Shown here in pieces: positions 20,854 through 32,462 of a DNA stretch of 64,000 nt. Source of the stretch: Gliomastix tumulicola (lineage: Eukaryota; Ascomycota; Sordariomycetes; Hypocreales; Bionectriaceae); NCBI GenBank assembly GCA_001599755.1, contig BCHX01000003.1:5169782-5233781 (forward strand), in the 5' to 3' direction. Under the pieces are notes generated by a model, which saw nothing but the letters and a program-made list of their open reading frames with translations, did not search any database and had not been told where the DNA came from. Within the stretch, counting starts at the first letter, position 1; each line of letters starts with the position of its first letter. The translations under genes were made by a program, and so were the position numbers.

Positions 20854-21870
20854 ATGAGTGCCCCATGTATGCACGTCCCGCAAGCCACAGCTCCATCCAA
20901 ACCCCCCTCCCGCAGATATCCGCATTTCCCATGCCCTCGTCCCCAACCCTTGGCATGCATAAATGACCTTTGGTTACTACCAGTACTGACTCTGCTCTTT
21001 CCCAATAGTATCCAATGACGAGCGAGCCAGATACACGGATATCATCGACGGCATTCTTGCCGATGCCGACCTCGAGACCATCTCCAGGAAGAAGATCCGC
21101 CAGGGCCTCGAGGCCTCCCTCGGCGGCAAAGACCTAAGTGAACAGAAGGAAGCGATCAAGGACCTCATCGTATCTCGCTTCGACGCCATCTCCTCCAACG
21201 CCGAAGCTACACAAGAACCCGAATCCTCTCCTCAGAAGCGAGCCGCGACCAACGGCGTCTCCGACCATGGCAGCACCGACCCGTCCGCATCCCCTGAACC
21301 AGCCAGGAAGAAGGCCAAGCGGTCATCGTCGGTTGAGGATGCCGACGCCCGTCTAGCTGCCCAGCTCCAGGCTCAAGAGAACAGTCTAGCTCGCGGCCGA
21401 TCTACAAGAGGCGGCGGCGAGAAGAAGGTCACGAAGAAGAAGGCGCCCCGGAAGAAGAGCGCCAAAAAGGTCAAGTCAGACGATGATAGCGACGTCGACG
21501 CCAGCGAAGCTTCGGGCACAACGCGCAAACGCAAGGCGGGTGGCGGGTTCCAGAAGCCTTTCATGCTGAGCCCGGCTCTTTCGGAGCTGACTGGAGAGAC
21601 GCAGGTACGTGGGCTGTCTTTCAAAACGCAGCCGACGCAGCTCATGGCATGATGTGGTGCTGACTTTTTCTCCTCGTGTAGCTATCAAGGCCCGGTGTGG
21701 TCAAGAGCCTCTGGAAGCACATCAAGGAGCACAATCTCCAAGACCCCAACGACAAGCGGCAGATCATATGCGACGCCAAGATGCTCGCCATCTTCCGAGT
21801 CGCAAAGGTGGACATGTTCAAGATGAACAAGGAGATCAGCAACCATCTATACCCAGTCGAGGAGGCATAA
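20854..21870 (+). CDS. DEK_C / SWIB domain chromatin protein
   Basis: Three exons: 20854-20866, 21009-21604, 21682-21870; 265 residues. Exon 1 is only 13 nt (MSAP plus one base) and splices through GTATGC to give MSAPLSNDERARYT. Residues about 5-60 form a DEK_C-type helical domain (IIDGILADADLETISRKKIR). A Lys/Arg/Ser-rich linker with several nuclear-localisation-like clusters (KKAPRKKSAKK, RKRK) leads to a C-terminal SWIB domain (FMLSPALSELTG, VKSLWKHIKEHNLQDP, DAKMLAIFRV, MNKEISNHLYP). This architecture matches yeast Uaf30 and Tri1, of which Uaf30 serves RNA polymerase I upstream activation. Nuclear role in transcription is inferred. Intron 2 (77 nt) has GTACGT and a TGAC branch. Confidence 0.9.
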
Positions 21871-23131
21871 ACCCGATCTTTGCGAAACGATAAGCGACGG
21901 CCGTGGCCATATACACACCACTTAACCAAGCGTAGCAACCAAGACATCTCACCCCCTTGCTCACGGGCATTTTCATGACCTGATTTACGATCCAGACACA
22001 GGCGATTGGCAGGATTTGGAATCTTTATTTCAATAGTGAGACTTAACTTTCCTTCATCTGTTCGGCCTCCATATGACATTGATGGGAGACGGAAATTCAT
22101 TGGCTTATGAGGATCACGGATGGATTGATACTTCCTTGGGCTTGAAAATTGAAGTCGATGCCTCAAGGATGTTTCAGCCATCCGTCACGATTTGCGACTG
22201 CGACGATTCCCTTGCATATTTTCTCTGGGCGGAGGCACTGGATGGGCGGCGCTCCCGGCATTTCATAGTGCTTGACTACTTACTATCTATCAATCAAGAT
22301 TTTCTTGATCTCTGGTTTCCTAGATTGTCATCTTTTTGCATCTATCGCTTTGGGAGATACATTACTTAAATATTTATTGAGTCTCTTTCTTCACACCTGG
22401 TGAACGAGAAGTCAAGAACTGCTCGTCTGGTGTACTATCGACAAGAGTTGGAAATAAGTGTGGCGTGGATGGCGGCTTTCACGGTCACCTATCACAGACT
22501 GGCAAATGTGCCTCGCGCTCGTTAGACTATGACAATACCGCCCCCTGTATCTACGCCTCATCATAATGAGTCAAAACTGTATTTTAGTAGGGTACTCTAT
22601 GCAACGAGAGGCTTAGACAGGCGCCATTTCTGGGCTTTGAGTCATTCCCCGGGGGCAATGTCCCAAAGTATAGGGTACGCACAGCTGCTGACATATCACA
22701 TGCAAGGGTGCCCCCACTGAAAGAGAGCGCCCATGCAAAAGAAAGGACACACAAGTTTGTGCCCCTCCATTCGAGCAGCTGTTCGCTTCACGTACATACC
22801 TACCTAGCCATTTTCTTTTCTTTTTTTCCGGGTGTTGACACTGTTCATTTCGCTTATTCACGTGCGTCACGCGGCTGGAGTCCCTGTCCCGTGTATCTGA
22901 CTGTTTGTGCCCCTGCAATTCCGTCCTCGGAGGTGGCTGCTGATCTGTCTTTGACGTAGTATATTCCCTCCTCGTCGATAAAAACCAACCACCGCCCCGG
23001 GCTGTCGAGATCATACCAGAGAATCGCAACACAACTATCTTCCCCACACGACAGCGACGAATTCGAACAGCGATTGGCCCTTTACCCTGGCATCTCTACA
23101 CCTGCTAGCAACATCATACCATCACGAGTCA
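21871..23131. other. intergenic region between SWIB and HEL2 genes
   Basis: First part is the 3' region of the SWIB gene; last 250 bp is a leader rich in pyrimidine and CCC. No gene or structured RNA recognised. Confidence 0.5.
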
Positions 23132-25685
23132 ATGGAGGGAGCTTCTGACAACTCTGGTGCCGGCAGTCCGGCAACTAACTCCTCCGCCCCTCGAGGACAA
23201 AGCTCTCGAGGTCGAGGGCGGGGGAGAGGAGGGAACCAGCGAGGTCGTGGCTCTGGTAGCCAGAACAGGCGAGGCGGGAGCCAGCAGACGAACAGCAACA
23301 GAAACAAACAGCGCGCACCAGACGGTACCGAGGACACGACGCCCGCGAACCCAGCCGCACAAGAGGTTGCTGCTGTAACAAGGCCACAAGCTCCCCCGGC
23401 CCAAGAGATCCCAGACGATGCCGAGATCTGCTTCATCTGCGCCAATGTCGTGGTGCACCACTCCATCGCGCCGTGCAACCACACGACGTGCCATATTTGC
23501 GGCCTGAGGATGCGGGCTCTGTACAAAGACAAGAACTGTGCCCATTGTAGAGTACGGAAGACCCCCTTCCCCCCCCAGTCTCTGTCTGTGTATGTATGGA
23601 ATGTGCTAACTGGAATATCTATAGACTCCCGCTCCGTACGTCATCTTCGCTTCTGACGCCTCAAAGCGATTCGAAGAGTTCACCGAGGCCGACTTCACGA
23701 CCACGGACACCAACATCGGCATCAAGTATGCCAACGAGGATATCGTAGGCGACACGGTCCTGCTCCTACGATACAACTGCCCAGACGGCTCCTGCGACTT
23801 CGCCGGCCTCGGCTGGCCCGACCTCCACCGCCATGTCAAGAGCGCTCACCACAAGCGGATGTGCGATCTATGCACGCGTAACAAGCGGGTGTTCACGCAC
23901 GAGCACGAGCTGTTCCAGGACAAGGAGCTGGAGAAACACATGCGCCGCGGCGACGACAAGCCTGGCGCTGCAGACCAGACGGGGTTTAAAGGCCACCCGC
24001 TCTGTGGCTTCTGCGGGGAGCGCTTCTACGACGACGACAAGTTATACGAGCACTGCCGCATGAAGCACGAGAGATGCTTCATCTGTGATCGGAGGAACTC
24101 TCGGCAGCCACACTATTACGAGAACTACGATGCGTTGGAAGCCCATTTCAAGAAGGACCACTACCTGTGCAACGACCGAGACTGCATGGAGAAGAAGTTC
24201 GTCGTCTTCGAGACGGACATGGACCTGCAGGCGCATCGGTTGAGCGAACATGGCGGCAAGGGCGGCAAGGAGACGCGGCTGGTGGACATCTCGGGTTTCG
24301 ACTTGCGGACGCCGTATCAGGAGGAGTCGCGAAGGGGGAGAGGAGGCGGCAGTGGGGGTGACCGGAGGGGAGAAGGCCGGGCAGGCAGGGGCAGGGGGAG
24401 AGACCAGAACGCAGACACACCACCTGCGCTCACGACACAGCCGTTGCGACGGGACGAGATTGCGTTCCAGAGACAGATGGCCATCCACTCGGCGCAGTCC
24501 GTGTCGAACCGTACATTCGGCGGCCAGCTCTCGGCTCCGGCAGCGTCCACTACACCCTCCGGATCTCGTGGCAACAGCGGCACCAACACGCCCCGGCAGA
24601 ACCAAGCCGCCACAAGCGCCCCCTCCGCCTCGGTCCCTGACGCACTCGCAGATCTGACCTCGGCCGTGGAGCCAGCGAATCTGAGCCCCGAGGACCGGGC
24701 GAGGAGAGTCCGTCACGGCGCCGTGATCGAGCGTGCGTCCAACCTCCTTCACAACGACGCTGCCAAGGTCGCCACTTTCCGAGACCACATCTCCACCTAC
24801 CACAAGGGTAAGTTCTCGGCGCCTCAGTTCGTCGACGCCCTGTTCACCCTCTTCGCCGACACGTCCTCGAACGCACTGGGTACGCTGCTTAGGGAGCTGG
24901 CCGAGCTGTTCGAGGACAAGAAGAAGGCAGGCGACCTGCGGCAGGCGTGGCAGGACTGGCGGGCCATCAACGAGGACTATCCCAGTCTGCCCGGCCTGAG
25001 TGGCATGCACGGAGCGACCTCGTCATCGAGTGGGTGGGCCAACGCTGCGGCAGCGAACCCAGCAATTCCACACGCAGCTCCAACACAGAAGCACTCTACG
25101 AGAGTGCTGAAGCTCAAGAACAGCACGCGTCTTGGACCAGCACCCGTGAGCGCTTCGGCGAAGGGACCTCCTGGCTGGGTTCCAGCATCATCAGCCTCTG
25201 GCAGCAGGAGTACCGCCAGGCCACAGGTCTCTTCGGCATCTGCTTTCCCCTCGCTACCGACGAGCGGAACCTCGACCCAGCAGACGACGCCCAGGTCATC
25301 GACCGTCTCGACGATAACAGCATCTGCGGCAGCGGCTCTGCGTCCCTCGTGGAACGCGGCCTCGTCTCAGGCGAGCTCAGGCGGATCGTCGCTGTCGACA
25401 CGTAACAAGCGTCCAGGACAGCGAGATGGAGACTCGTTTCCCGCGCTGCCGGCGGCTCCCAAGCCACAGACGACCATCTTTGGATACGGCACTGGCCGCG
25501 GGGTGAGGAGTGACTGGGGAACTAGCAGGACTGAGAACACGTTCCAGTGGGGCTCGTCTCCGTCGACCGGAGCAGCAGCTGGTTCGTCGACGGGTGCTGG
25601 TCCTGGCGAGGATGCCGACGGGTCGTCGGGAGGCAAGAAGGGAGGCAAGAAGGGGAAGAAGCAGGTGCTGGTGCAGTGGGGATAA
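23132..25685 (+). CDS. HEL2: Hel2/ZNF598-type RING and C2H2 zinc-finger E3 ubiquitin ligase
   Basis: Two exons, 23132-23551 and 23625-25685, with a 73-nt intron (GTACGG donor, GCTAAC branch); 826 residues. Residues 1-60 are RGG-rich. A RING finger spans about residues 100-139 (CFICANVVVHH, APCNHTTCHIC, NCAHC). After the intron come TPAPYVIF and a row of C2H2 fingers: DLHRHVKSAHH with CDLC, CGFCGERF with HCRMKHERCFIC, and a CNDRDCMEKKF finger, the conserved order of Hel2/ZNF598. The C-terminal half is Ser/Thr/Ala-rich and disordered, ending in a GKKGGKKGKKQ tail. Hel2 senses collided ribosomes and ubiquitinates 40S proteins (uS10, uS3) to start ribosome-associated quality control. Cytosolic. 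Start is the only ATG upstream of the RGG region. Confidence 0.93.
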
Positions 25686-27161
25686 GCAATGTGTGAAGCG
25701 ATTTGATTGATATTGGGAGAAGCGTGTATTTGGGTAGGCTGAGCCCGCTGTCCCGCCATGTACTTGGACGCTTGATCTGAGACATCACTGTTTCTCCTAC
25801 GGCTTCTTGGTTTACTCATGGATAGTATATAACATAGTTAGATGGACAGCAAATAAAGAAAACATGGCCTTGATCTGACACCCGTTTCTGAAAGGGCCGG
25901 ACGCCCAGCCGCTCCACCGTCGCCGTGACTAGCCCAGCCCTATCTACTCTTGGAGCTCCTGGTTTTCGCACAGACCCTCCTGAGGGGAAGGTGGCAAAGG
26001 GAGCTCTGGATGAGGCAGGCCGTGCACTCATCATCTGCAGTCGGGATAAGGTAAATGTTTCAATATCACCCTACCCAGCAGACCCGGATCCGATGTTGCA
26101 GAGGGACACGCAGGAAACATGCATACATACATACATATGTACGTAACATCGGCATTGAGCAGCCTCCGTACCGGCAAGGAGTATTTACATAGCGCAGACG
26201 GGTGACCATCCGGCCAGCTCCGATCGTCAGTGGGATGTGCGTCCAAGTCTGGGGAAGAGAAACGGGCAAGTGATTCTGTGTGTCTGTTCGCCTTACTCAT
26301 ACGGAACTGTTCCGTCGTTGCAGTGAAGCTGGTTTTTTTTCTCTCTCTGCCGAAGAATTGAGTGAATGCGTTGCATCCATCCATCCACGTGGAGAATAGG
26401 AGATATGCACGTGTAGCCGTCCAGGGCTGCGAATCGTCCAGGATCGGCAGGACGGAGAAAGAGGAGCGCCACAGCTAAACGGCGGATACGACGAGCCTCT
26501 GTGGACGTCCTTTTCCTTGCCTTCAATGGGACGGATTCATACATAGGCCAAGCTGGACGGCGAGGGAAGACTGCTCAAGTCAACTGCCGTGCCAAGTTAG
26601 CCTCCTCCACAGAGGAAACTACGTGAAATATGTACGAAGAATGTCGCCGCCCCGCCGCCGTCCCATCCCACACCGGGCCTTGCTTTGGGAGCTGGCTATT
26701 ACTGGCTGCTCTCTCGCTTGTCTCGAGAGACACAGTCAGCTCGTCCTACGCAGGAAAAGGGAAGGAGACGGAGCTATCCGCAGGGCATTCATTATGGTAT
26801 GATATCACAGGGTCTCTCACTTCCCGATGTGTGCGGGGATCTGCCGCAGCCTACGGGGGGCGTCGCGCGTCGCCTGCGAGATGCAGCTGCCCTGTAGCTG
26901 GCTATAGCTTCGTCCTGGTTCCCGAAACAGGAAGCTGTTGGGGCCGGTGATCGACACCCACGCACGTTGGGCGGCGCGAACTGGATTTGGGTGTGGGATA
27001 TTTCCAAGGCAGAGCAGAGCACCAGTTCGCCACGGATGGCAGAGCTTAGGAGGAATGAATGGAGGATGGGCTGAAGAAGAAAGTATTTAAAGGGCTGCTA
27101 GGGCCCGGATCGTCGTGAGCAGCTGAGCTACAGCCGTGGAAGCATCCTCACTACAGTCACC
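25686..27161. other. intergenic region upstream of the LAS-like gene
   Basis: An ATG frame of 106 codons at 26630-26950 has one hydrophobic stretch but no homology cue, poor codon bias and no splice support; I do not call it a gene. A CATACATACATACATATG run lies near 26121-26138. Confidence 0.45.
27084..27092 (+). promoter_or_regulatory. putative TATA-like box
   Basis: TATTTAAAG, 70-78 bp before ATG 27162 of the secreted LAS-like gene. Confidence 0.4.
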
Positions 27162-27784
27162 ATGAAGGTGAGTTCCCACCATAGACTTGGAGTCCCTCAT
27201 GTTCCAGCATAAGTAGCTAACTCGTCCAGTTCACCGCCGTCATCACTGCCCTCCTCGCGGCCACCGCCGTCGAGGCCCAGACCAAGCTCAGCCAGGCCAC
27301 CGCTGCCTCGCGCCTCCAGGCCGCCGGCATCTCTGCCAGCTCCTCGGGCGGCTGCACCAACCGCAACGTGCCCACGTGCACCTCGTACGAGCAGATCAAC
27401 GCCAACACCGTCCAGGGCGCCATCACGCTCAAGGGCGCCTGCGGCTGCAGCGTCACCATCACCGGCGGCACCGAGACGGGCCACGCCGGCGGCACCTACT
27501 CCCACTGGAACGGCTACAAGCTCGACTTCGCCAAGGCGTCGGGCCTCAACTCGTACATCACCAACACCTTCACCCGCATTGCTAACCGTGGCGACGGCTA
27601 CCCCCAGTGGCAGGCTGCCTCGGGTAACATCTACTGCGTAAGTTTTTCAGCTGAGATTTCTTAGGGTCAGATTTGTGTGAGACCGCAAGACAGGATTTGC
27701 TGACAAGGGTTTTTTTTCTTTTCTTTTTATATGTAGGACGAGGGTAACCACTGGGACGTCACCTTCTACACCAACGGTGGTTAA
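27162..27784 (+). CDS. small secreted protein with LAS/M15-peptidase-like motifs
   Basis: Three exons: 27162-27167 (just Met-Lys), 27230-27637, 27737-27784; 153 residues. Intron 1 has GTGAGT and AGCTAAC; intron 2 has GTAAGT and ATGTAG. A signal peptide (MKFTAVITALLAATAVEA) ends near residue 18. The mature part has five Cys (44, 52, 73, 75, 138), a GTETGHAGG block with H87, SHWNGYKLD with H94 and D101, and EGNHWD with E140 and H143. The pattern SHxxGxxxD...ExxH is that of LAS metallopeptidases (VanY/M15 D,D-carboxypeptidases and relatives), where His, Asp and His bind zinc and Glu is the base. So a secreted zinc peptidase or binding protein against peptidoglycan-like or wall peptide substrate is inferred, not shown. 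The fold call needs a profile search. Convergent with the esterase gene. Confidence 0.8.
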
Positions 27785-28106
27785 ATGGGTGAGATGGGGC
27801 AAAGCGGCGGGTGTCTGGGATGTGTCATGATGGTAGTCTGTCTTCGATGATACCAAGTAGCGAACATAATCCTAGCTGACCGTCCGATGAATCTGCTGAG
27901 ATAAATGCTTTGTGTCCCTGTTAAATGACGAAAGATGTGTGTGACATCGTATCCAACTTTTGAAATGTATGACACGGTGTTGAAGCTTTGAGTCGGTGCA
28001 ATGGACGAAGACAGTGAAGACATGTCATGCATGAGCAGCTGAACTGAGTACTAGTAGTCCATGTATCCTTTTAGCCACCCATACGGTACTACCTGAAACT
28101 TTTCAG
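27785..28106. other. convergent 3' spacer
   Basis: Between the stop codons of the LAS-like gene and the esterase. Contains GAGTACTAGTAGTCC at about 28046. No gene. Confidence 0.55.
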
Positions 28107-29449
28107 CTAGATACACTCTAAGAAGCGACGTACGGCCCTCGTCATCAGCCCCTTCCTGTATCGTACTGCGTGATCCAGGCCCGGCTGAACATGGACCTCC
28201 CCCGAGACCACCGCCAGGGTAGCAGTGTTACTAGTAGTCCTATCCTGGCTTTTCCCATCCTTCAGCTGCTTAGTGTCGTCCTTGTTGTCAATCTGCAGGC
28301 TCTCGCATTTTAATAACTGCCCCGAGAACTTGAGAATTGAGTCCAGCAGGATCTCCGACGTGCCTACCGTCACCAGGAGTCTGTTGACGAGAGGCTTTGG
28401 CTTCCACGTCGCGGTGACGAGGATGTTCTTGGGCGGGATCACCCTGTCCCAGATTATCTTTGCGTCGGGTCCCTCCCACGGGTTGAACCAGATATCGTCC
28501 AGGTCCCCCTCCAGATAGTCGACGAACTCGAGGAGCCGCTCCTTGGAGATGTAGTCGTCCCTCTCGTTGGCGCGGATACTCGGCTCCTGGCCCCGCATCG
28601 ACACCCACGGCGAGACGAGGACGGCGGCACAGAATGACTCCTGCTTCTCGAAGTTGACGGGCGGAGCGAAGGGGGCGGGCGAGACGATGTGGGCAAGGAG
28701 ACCGAGGATGAGATGCGCTCCTGCGCTGTCGCCCGCGAGGACGATGTCACGGGCTGGCACTTGCTTCTTCTCGAGGAGGTAGAGGAGGGCAGCGATCCCC
28801 TGGACGAGTTGGCATGGATAGGGTTGCTCCGGGGCGAGGGAGTACTCGAGCATCACGAGCTCGTGCGACTTGGAGGCGGCTGCGATGTCCAGCGCGAATG
28901 GGATGTGGCCGTTCTCGAGGATGGGGTTGTGGTAGCCTCCGCCGTGACAGTAGAGCACCATGCGATACGCTTCGGGCTCGCCCTCCCTGGGAGGAGGAGG
29001 GACGTCCTTGGGCGTGATGAAATGCAAGCCCGCGTCCGGGAATGGACTGGCGTAGATGTTGACGGTCTTGAGCTTGAGACCCTTCTTCTCGCAGAATTGC
29101 TGGATTCGCAGGCCAGAAGGGCTGGTTTGCGACAGACCCTCTGTCTGACGGGGATTCATGATGTCCCGGATAGACTGCAGATACGTGACGACGAGCAGCT
29201 GGCGACGATGGAGAGAGGCGATGGGCCTCCGTGAGAACCTCTTGAACCAGTACTTGAAGAACCATAGGATGACTGGGCAGTGTGAGCGCGCGCGCGCGCA
29301 GGGTCCCATGAAGGATGGTGATCGATCAATCGAACGCGGGACGTACATAGAAACGGGACTTTCCAGGTGAAGGAAATATAGTCCAAGGCAGTCATCTTCT
29401 CGATAATGGCAGTCGTCGCCTTGGGGCGCGAAGCTCGTTGTGAGGCCAT
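28107..29449 (-). CDS. HSL-type alpha/beta hydrolase (esterase) with N-terminal membrane segment
   Basis: Two exons on the minus strand, 29449-29347 and 29272-28107, around a 74-nt intron (GTACGT...CCCAG); 422 residues. The unspliced ATG at 29348 would give a less sensible start: splicing joins KVPFL directly to FILWFFKYWFKRF, making one hydrophobic anchor near residues 28-43. The catalytic domain is abhydrolase_3: oxyanion motif HGGG (from H144), LEYSLAPEQPYP, nucleophile S217 in GDSAGAH, acidic residue region after LLVTVGTSEILLD, and a likely catalytic His in GLDHAVR near the C terminus. Predicted to hydrolyse carboxyl esters or lipids at a membrane; substrate unknown. The intron holds an alternating GC tract. 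Confidence 0.88.
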
Positions 29450-30045
29450 CTTGTCAGCTCACATCGAGCACCTGCGGCAGGTTTAGAAAAGCAGTGGCAC
29501 CCCGGTCTCACTGGGGTAGAAAATACGACAAGATTCAGGTCCCGGAAGTAAAAAAAAAATTAAAAAATTAAAAGACGCGAAATAGATGAGAAGAGGTTGA
29601 AGGGAGAGTCTGACGCTTCCGCGTTCTTTGTTCACGGCGACGCTCCGACCACGACCGGGATTCATGATTCCCGAGTCCACTGATCGGCCGCAGCCGCAGG
29701 CAAGGTAGCATTCGGTCAGTGAAGATTATTATTCTTCATTGGCTTTCGTGGGAGAGAAAATGCAGCGTCTCCGGTATCATCTCTCTTCGATGCCGGAGAG
29801 GCTTAATGTCTGGAGTCGACCACTCACACAGACAACAGCCAGTGTTGATGCATCGCACATTTGACCATCACGCAAACTCATTGTTTCAGGCTTGGAGAAG
29901 AAACAAGCATCTTTGGCCGCTCCTCGTATGTATCGAGTCTATCATCATTGCTGATCATTGCAAGGGTCAAGTCCCCGTGCTGTTCCATGTCCTGTTGAGA
30001 TTACCGTTTTAAACGCCCCATGCATGCCCTTGCCTCTCTCAACGT
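29450..30045. other. spacer between esterase start and CCT2 stop
   Basis: Holds the esterase promoter and the CCT2 3' region. An A-rich run (AAAAAAAAATTAAAAAATTAAAAG) lies at about 29550-29573. No gene. Confidence 0.5.
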
Positions 30046-31827
30046 CTACATACGCTCTCGTCGACGAGGAGCCGCTCGGATGATGTCGTCTACTCTCAGA
30101 AGGAGCTGAATCACAGTTAGCGGCATGTCAAAAACCGGATATCCCGGTTGGGTAACTGCTCACCTCTGCCGCCTCGCTTGCCGAGGAGACCACGGCCCGC
30201 TTCAGCTTGTAGCTCTCAATAACACCCAGATCCCGCATGTCGGTGATGCCACCCCCGGGAGACATCAGGTCAAGGCCGTACGAGGTCAGGCCGTCGTAGA
30301 TGGCTTTCCGGAGACGAGCCACGAGGTCACCCGAATCCAGACCGGCATTGTCCGCCAATATCGTGGGCAGCTGTCGCAGAGCCACGGCGAAGCTCTGAAC
30401 GGCCAGCTGGCGCTTGCCCTCGACTCCCGTAGCCGCACCCTCAACAGCCTTGGCCATGACCATCTCGGCGCAGCCACCGCCAAGAGTTGTCCTGGGCTCG
30501 CGGACGGTCTGTGAGAGAACGGCCAGAGCGTCGTGAAGACTCCTCTCGGCCTCGTCGAGGAGCTGCTCTGTAGCACCGCGCAGGACGATCGTGCAGGCCT
30601 CTCCTGCAGCAACACCAGAGAACTTGATCAGCGTATCCTCGCCAATGATGACCTCCTCGATGAGGTCGCACTGGCCCAGCTTCACCTGGTCTGGGTGGTC
30701 GAAGGTAGATGTAATTTCTCCGCCAGTCACCAGGGCAAGTCTCTCGATGCCGTCGAAGTCGGCGTGCTCGATGGACATGATGCCGGCATCAGTGAAGAGC
30801 TGTTCCGGCCAGTTGTAGATAAGCTGTCGGTTGATGAAGCAGTTGATGCCATGGGCCTTGATCTTCTCGACCTTGGCCTTCATCTTGTCCTTCTCTGCCT
30901 TTTCTAGCTCCGCGAGCTTGCTCGTTGTGCCGACCTTGACCCGGGCTCCAAAGATCTTCACCTTATCCGTATCCATCGAGGTGTTGGCGACGAGAATCTT
31001 GGCCTTCTCGAGCCTCTTGGGCTGGTTCACACCGATCTTCTTGTCCAGGATGAAACCCTCGTCCAGGTACGAGTCGCTCAGCTTCCCTCCAGCCTTCTTG
31101 ATGATCTGGATGTGGCTTAGGTCGGACGACTGCTTGAGTCGGAGCACGGCGTCGCACGCGAGTTCGGCGAAGTGATCCCGGTCCTGGGCGAGGACCTTGG
31201 AGCTGAGCGTTGTGCGGGCGATGGAGAGCAGATCCTTGCGGAAGGCCTCGGGGCTCTTGCTGTGATCGACGGCAGACTCCTCAAGGGCGCGAAGGGCGGC
31301 CTGGCTGGCGATGCGGTAGCCCTCGATAATGGTCTGGGGGTGGATCTTCTTGTCGACGAGCTTCTCGGCTTCCCGTAGCAGCTCGGCAGCGAGGACGGCA
31401 ACTGACGTGGTGCCGTCGCCCACCTCATCGTCCTGGACCTTGGAGATGTTCACGAGAACCTTGGCAGCGGCGTTGTCGAGAGCGATGGACTTGAGGATCG
31501 TGGCTCCGTCGTTTGTAACCATGATTTCGGACGTGGAACTAGTTCGGTTACAGGGTCAGCCCGTCCGGCAGCAGATGCGACTTGAGATAGAGGGCAGCTA
31601 GCTACTCACGCTGACTGCAGAATCTTGTCCATTCCCTTGGGCCCGAGCGTGCTCTTCACCAGGTCGCCCACAGCGATCGCGCCCACAAAGGCGGCGAGGC
31701 GGGCATTCTCGCCCTTCTCCTCCGTCGTCCCCTCCTCGAAGATCTGGGTTGGCTGGAAAGACTGGGCAGTAGAGTGTGGTCAGCACAAATCGCCAGGCTT
31801 AGCTGAAAGACAAGCTGAACGTACCAT
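30046..31827 (-). CDS. CCT2: T-complex protein 1 subunit beta (CCT2)
   Basis: Four exons: 31827-31825 (only the ATG), 31761-31610, 31538-30164, 30105-30046; 529 residues, against 527 in yeast. The joined N terminus reads MSFQPTQIFEEGTTEEKG, then the group II chaperonin signatures KSTLGPKGMDKIL, VTNDGATILKS and QDDEVGDGTTSV (ATP site), and GGGCAEM with the nucleotide-binding LMSPGGGITDMRDLGVIESYK. The last exon adds LLLRVDDIIRAAPRRRERM, matching the usual CCT2 end. It forms part of the eight-subunit TRiC/CCT ring that folds actin, tubulin and other cytosolic proteins. Intron donors are GTACGT, GTGAGT and GTGAGC. Divergent from eIF3b over 635 bp. Confidence 0.96.
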
Positions 31828-32462
31828 CGTGAGCTCTTATGCGGTTGATGAATGCTTCATGTGTTCAAAGCAACAGATCGTCTAACCAACACGCAGTATG
31901 CAAGCAACACTTCGCAGTATATTTTTTTTCTAGAGCTTTCCCACCGCCCCAGGCACATCACCGCCAACTCGTTGCCCCTCCAAGGCTCCAATTTCAGGTA
32001 CGTCCCTCCCCTATCGTCCAAAATCCACTTACACGTGACTTGCCCCGCCACGATAAGAGTGCTCGGATCGGGAACATGGTTTATCCGCAGCCCACAAACA
32101 TGGAATACGCAAACTACAGGCAGCTTGCACAGCGAAATTTTGTTAGGCATTGCCTGCTGGGGCTCTTATCACTGGGCCAAAAAATCACCCCCCCCCGCAC
32201 CAGAGACCTTCACACGAACCGCGCCGCCGAAATTTCGTTAACCCACCGGTTGGACAACCGAGAAGTTGACTGGCATTCTGCATCTCGTGAATATCGCCGT
32301 GGAAATATCCTCGTTCCGAAACGTGCCGCCATATAACGCCAGGCTCGCCGCCTTGACCTTTGCCCTGCGAAAACCTTTGGCAAATACACCAATCTCGATC
32401 ACCACCAGGAAGTAGGCGGGGCAGTTCTTTCCCTTCCCTTCCGGGCTTCACCAACCGCCATC
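31828..32462. promoter_or_regulatory. bidirectional promoter region of CCT2 and eIF3b
   Basis: 635 bp separate the start codons of two divergent housekeeping genes. The sequence has T-rich (around 31919) and CCCCCCC (around 32190) tracts but no TATA near either start. Shared regulation is an inference from layout. Confidence 0.5.

Noticed and set aside
26630..26950. 106-codon ATG frame with one hydrophobic stretch
   Set aside because: Hydrophobic part is not at the N terminus, no cleavage-like site, no splice or codon support.
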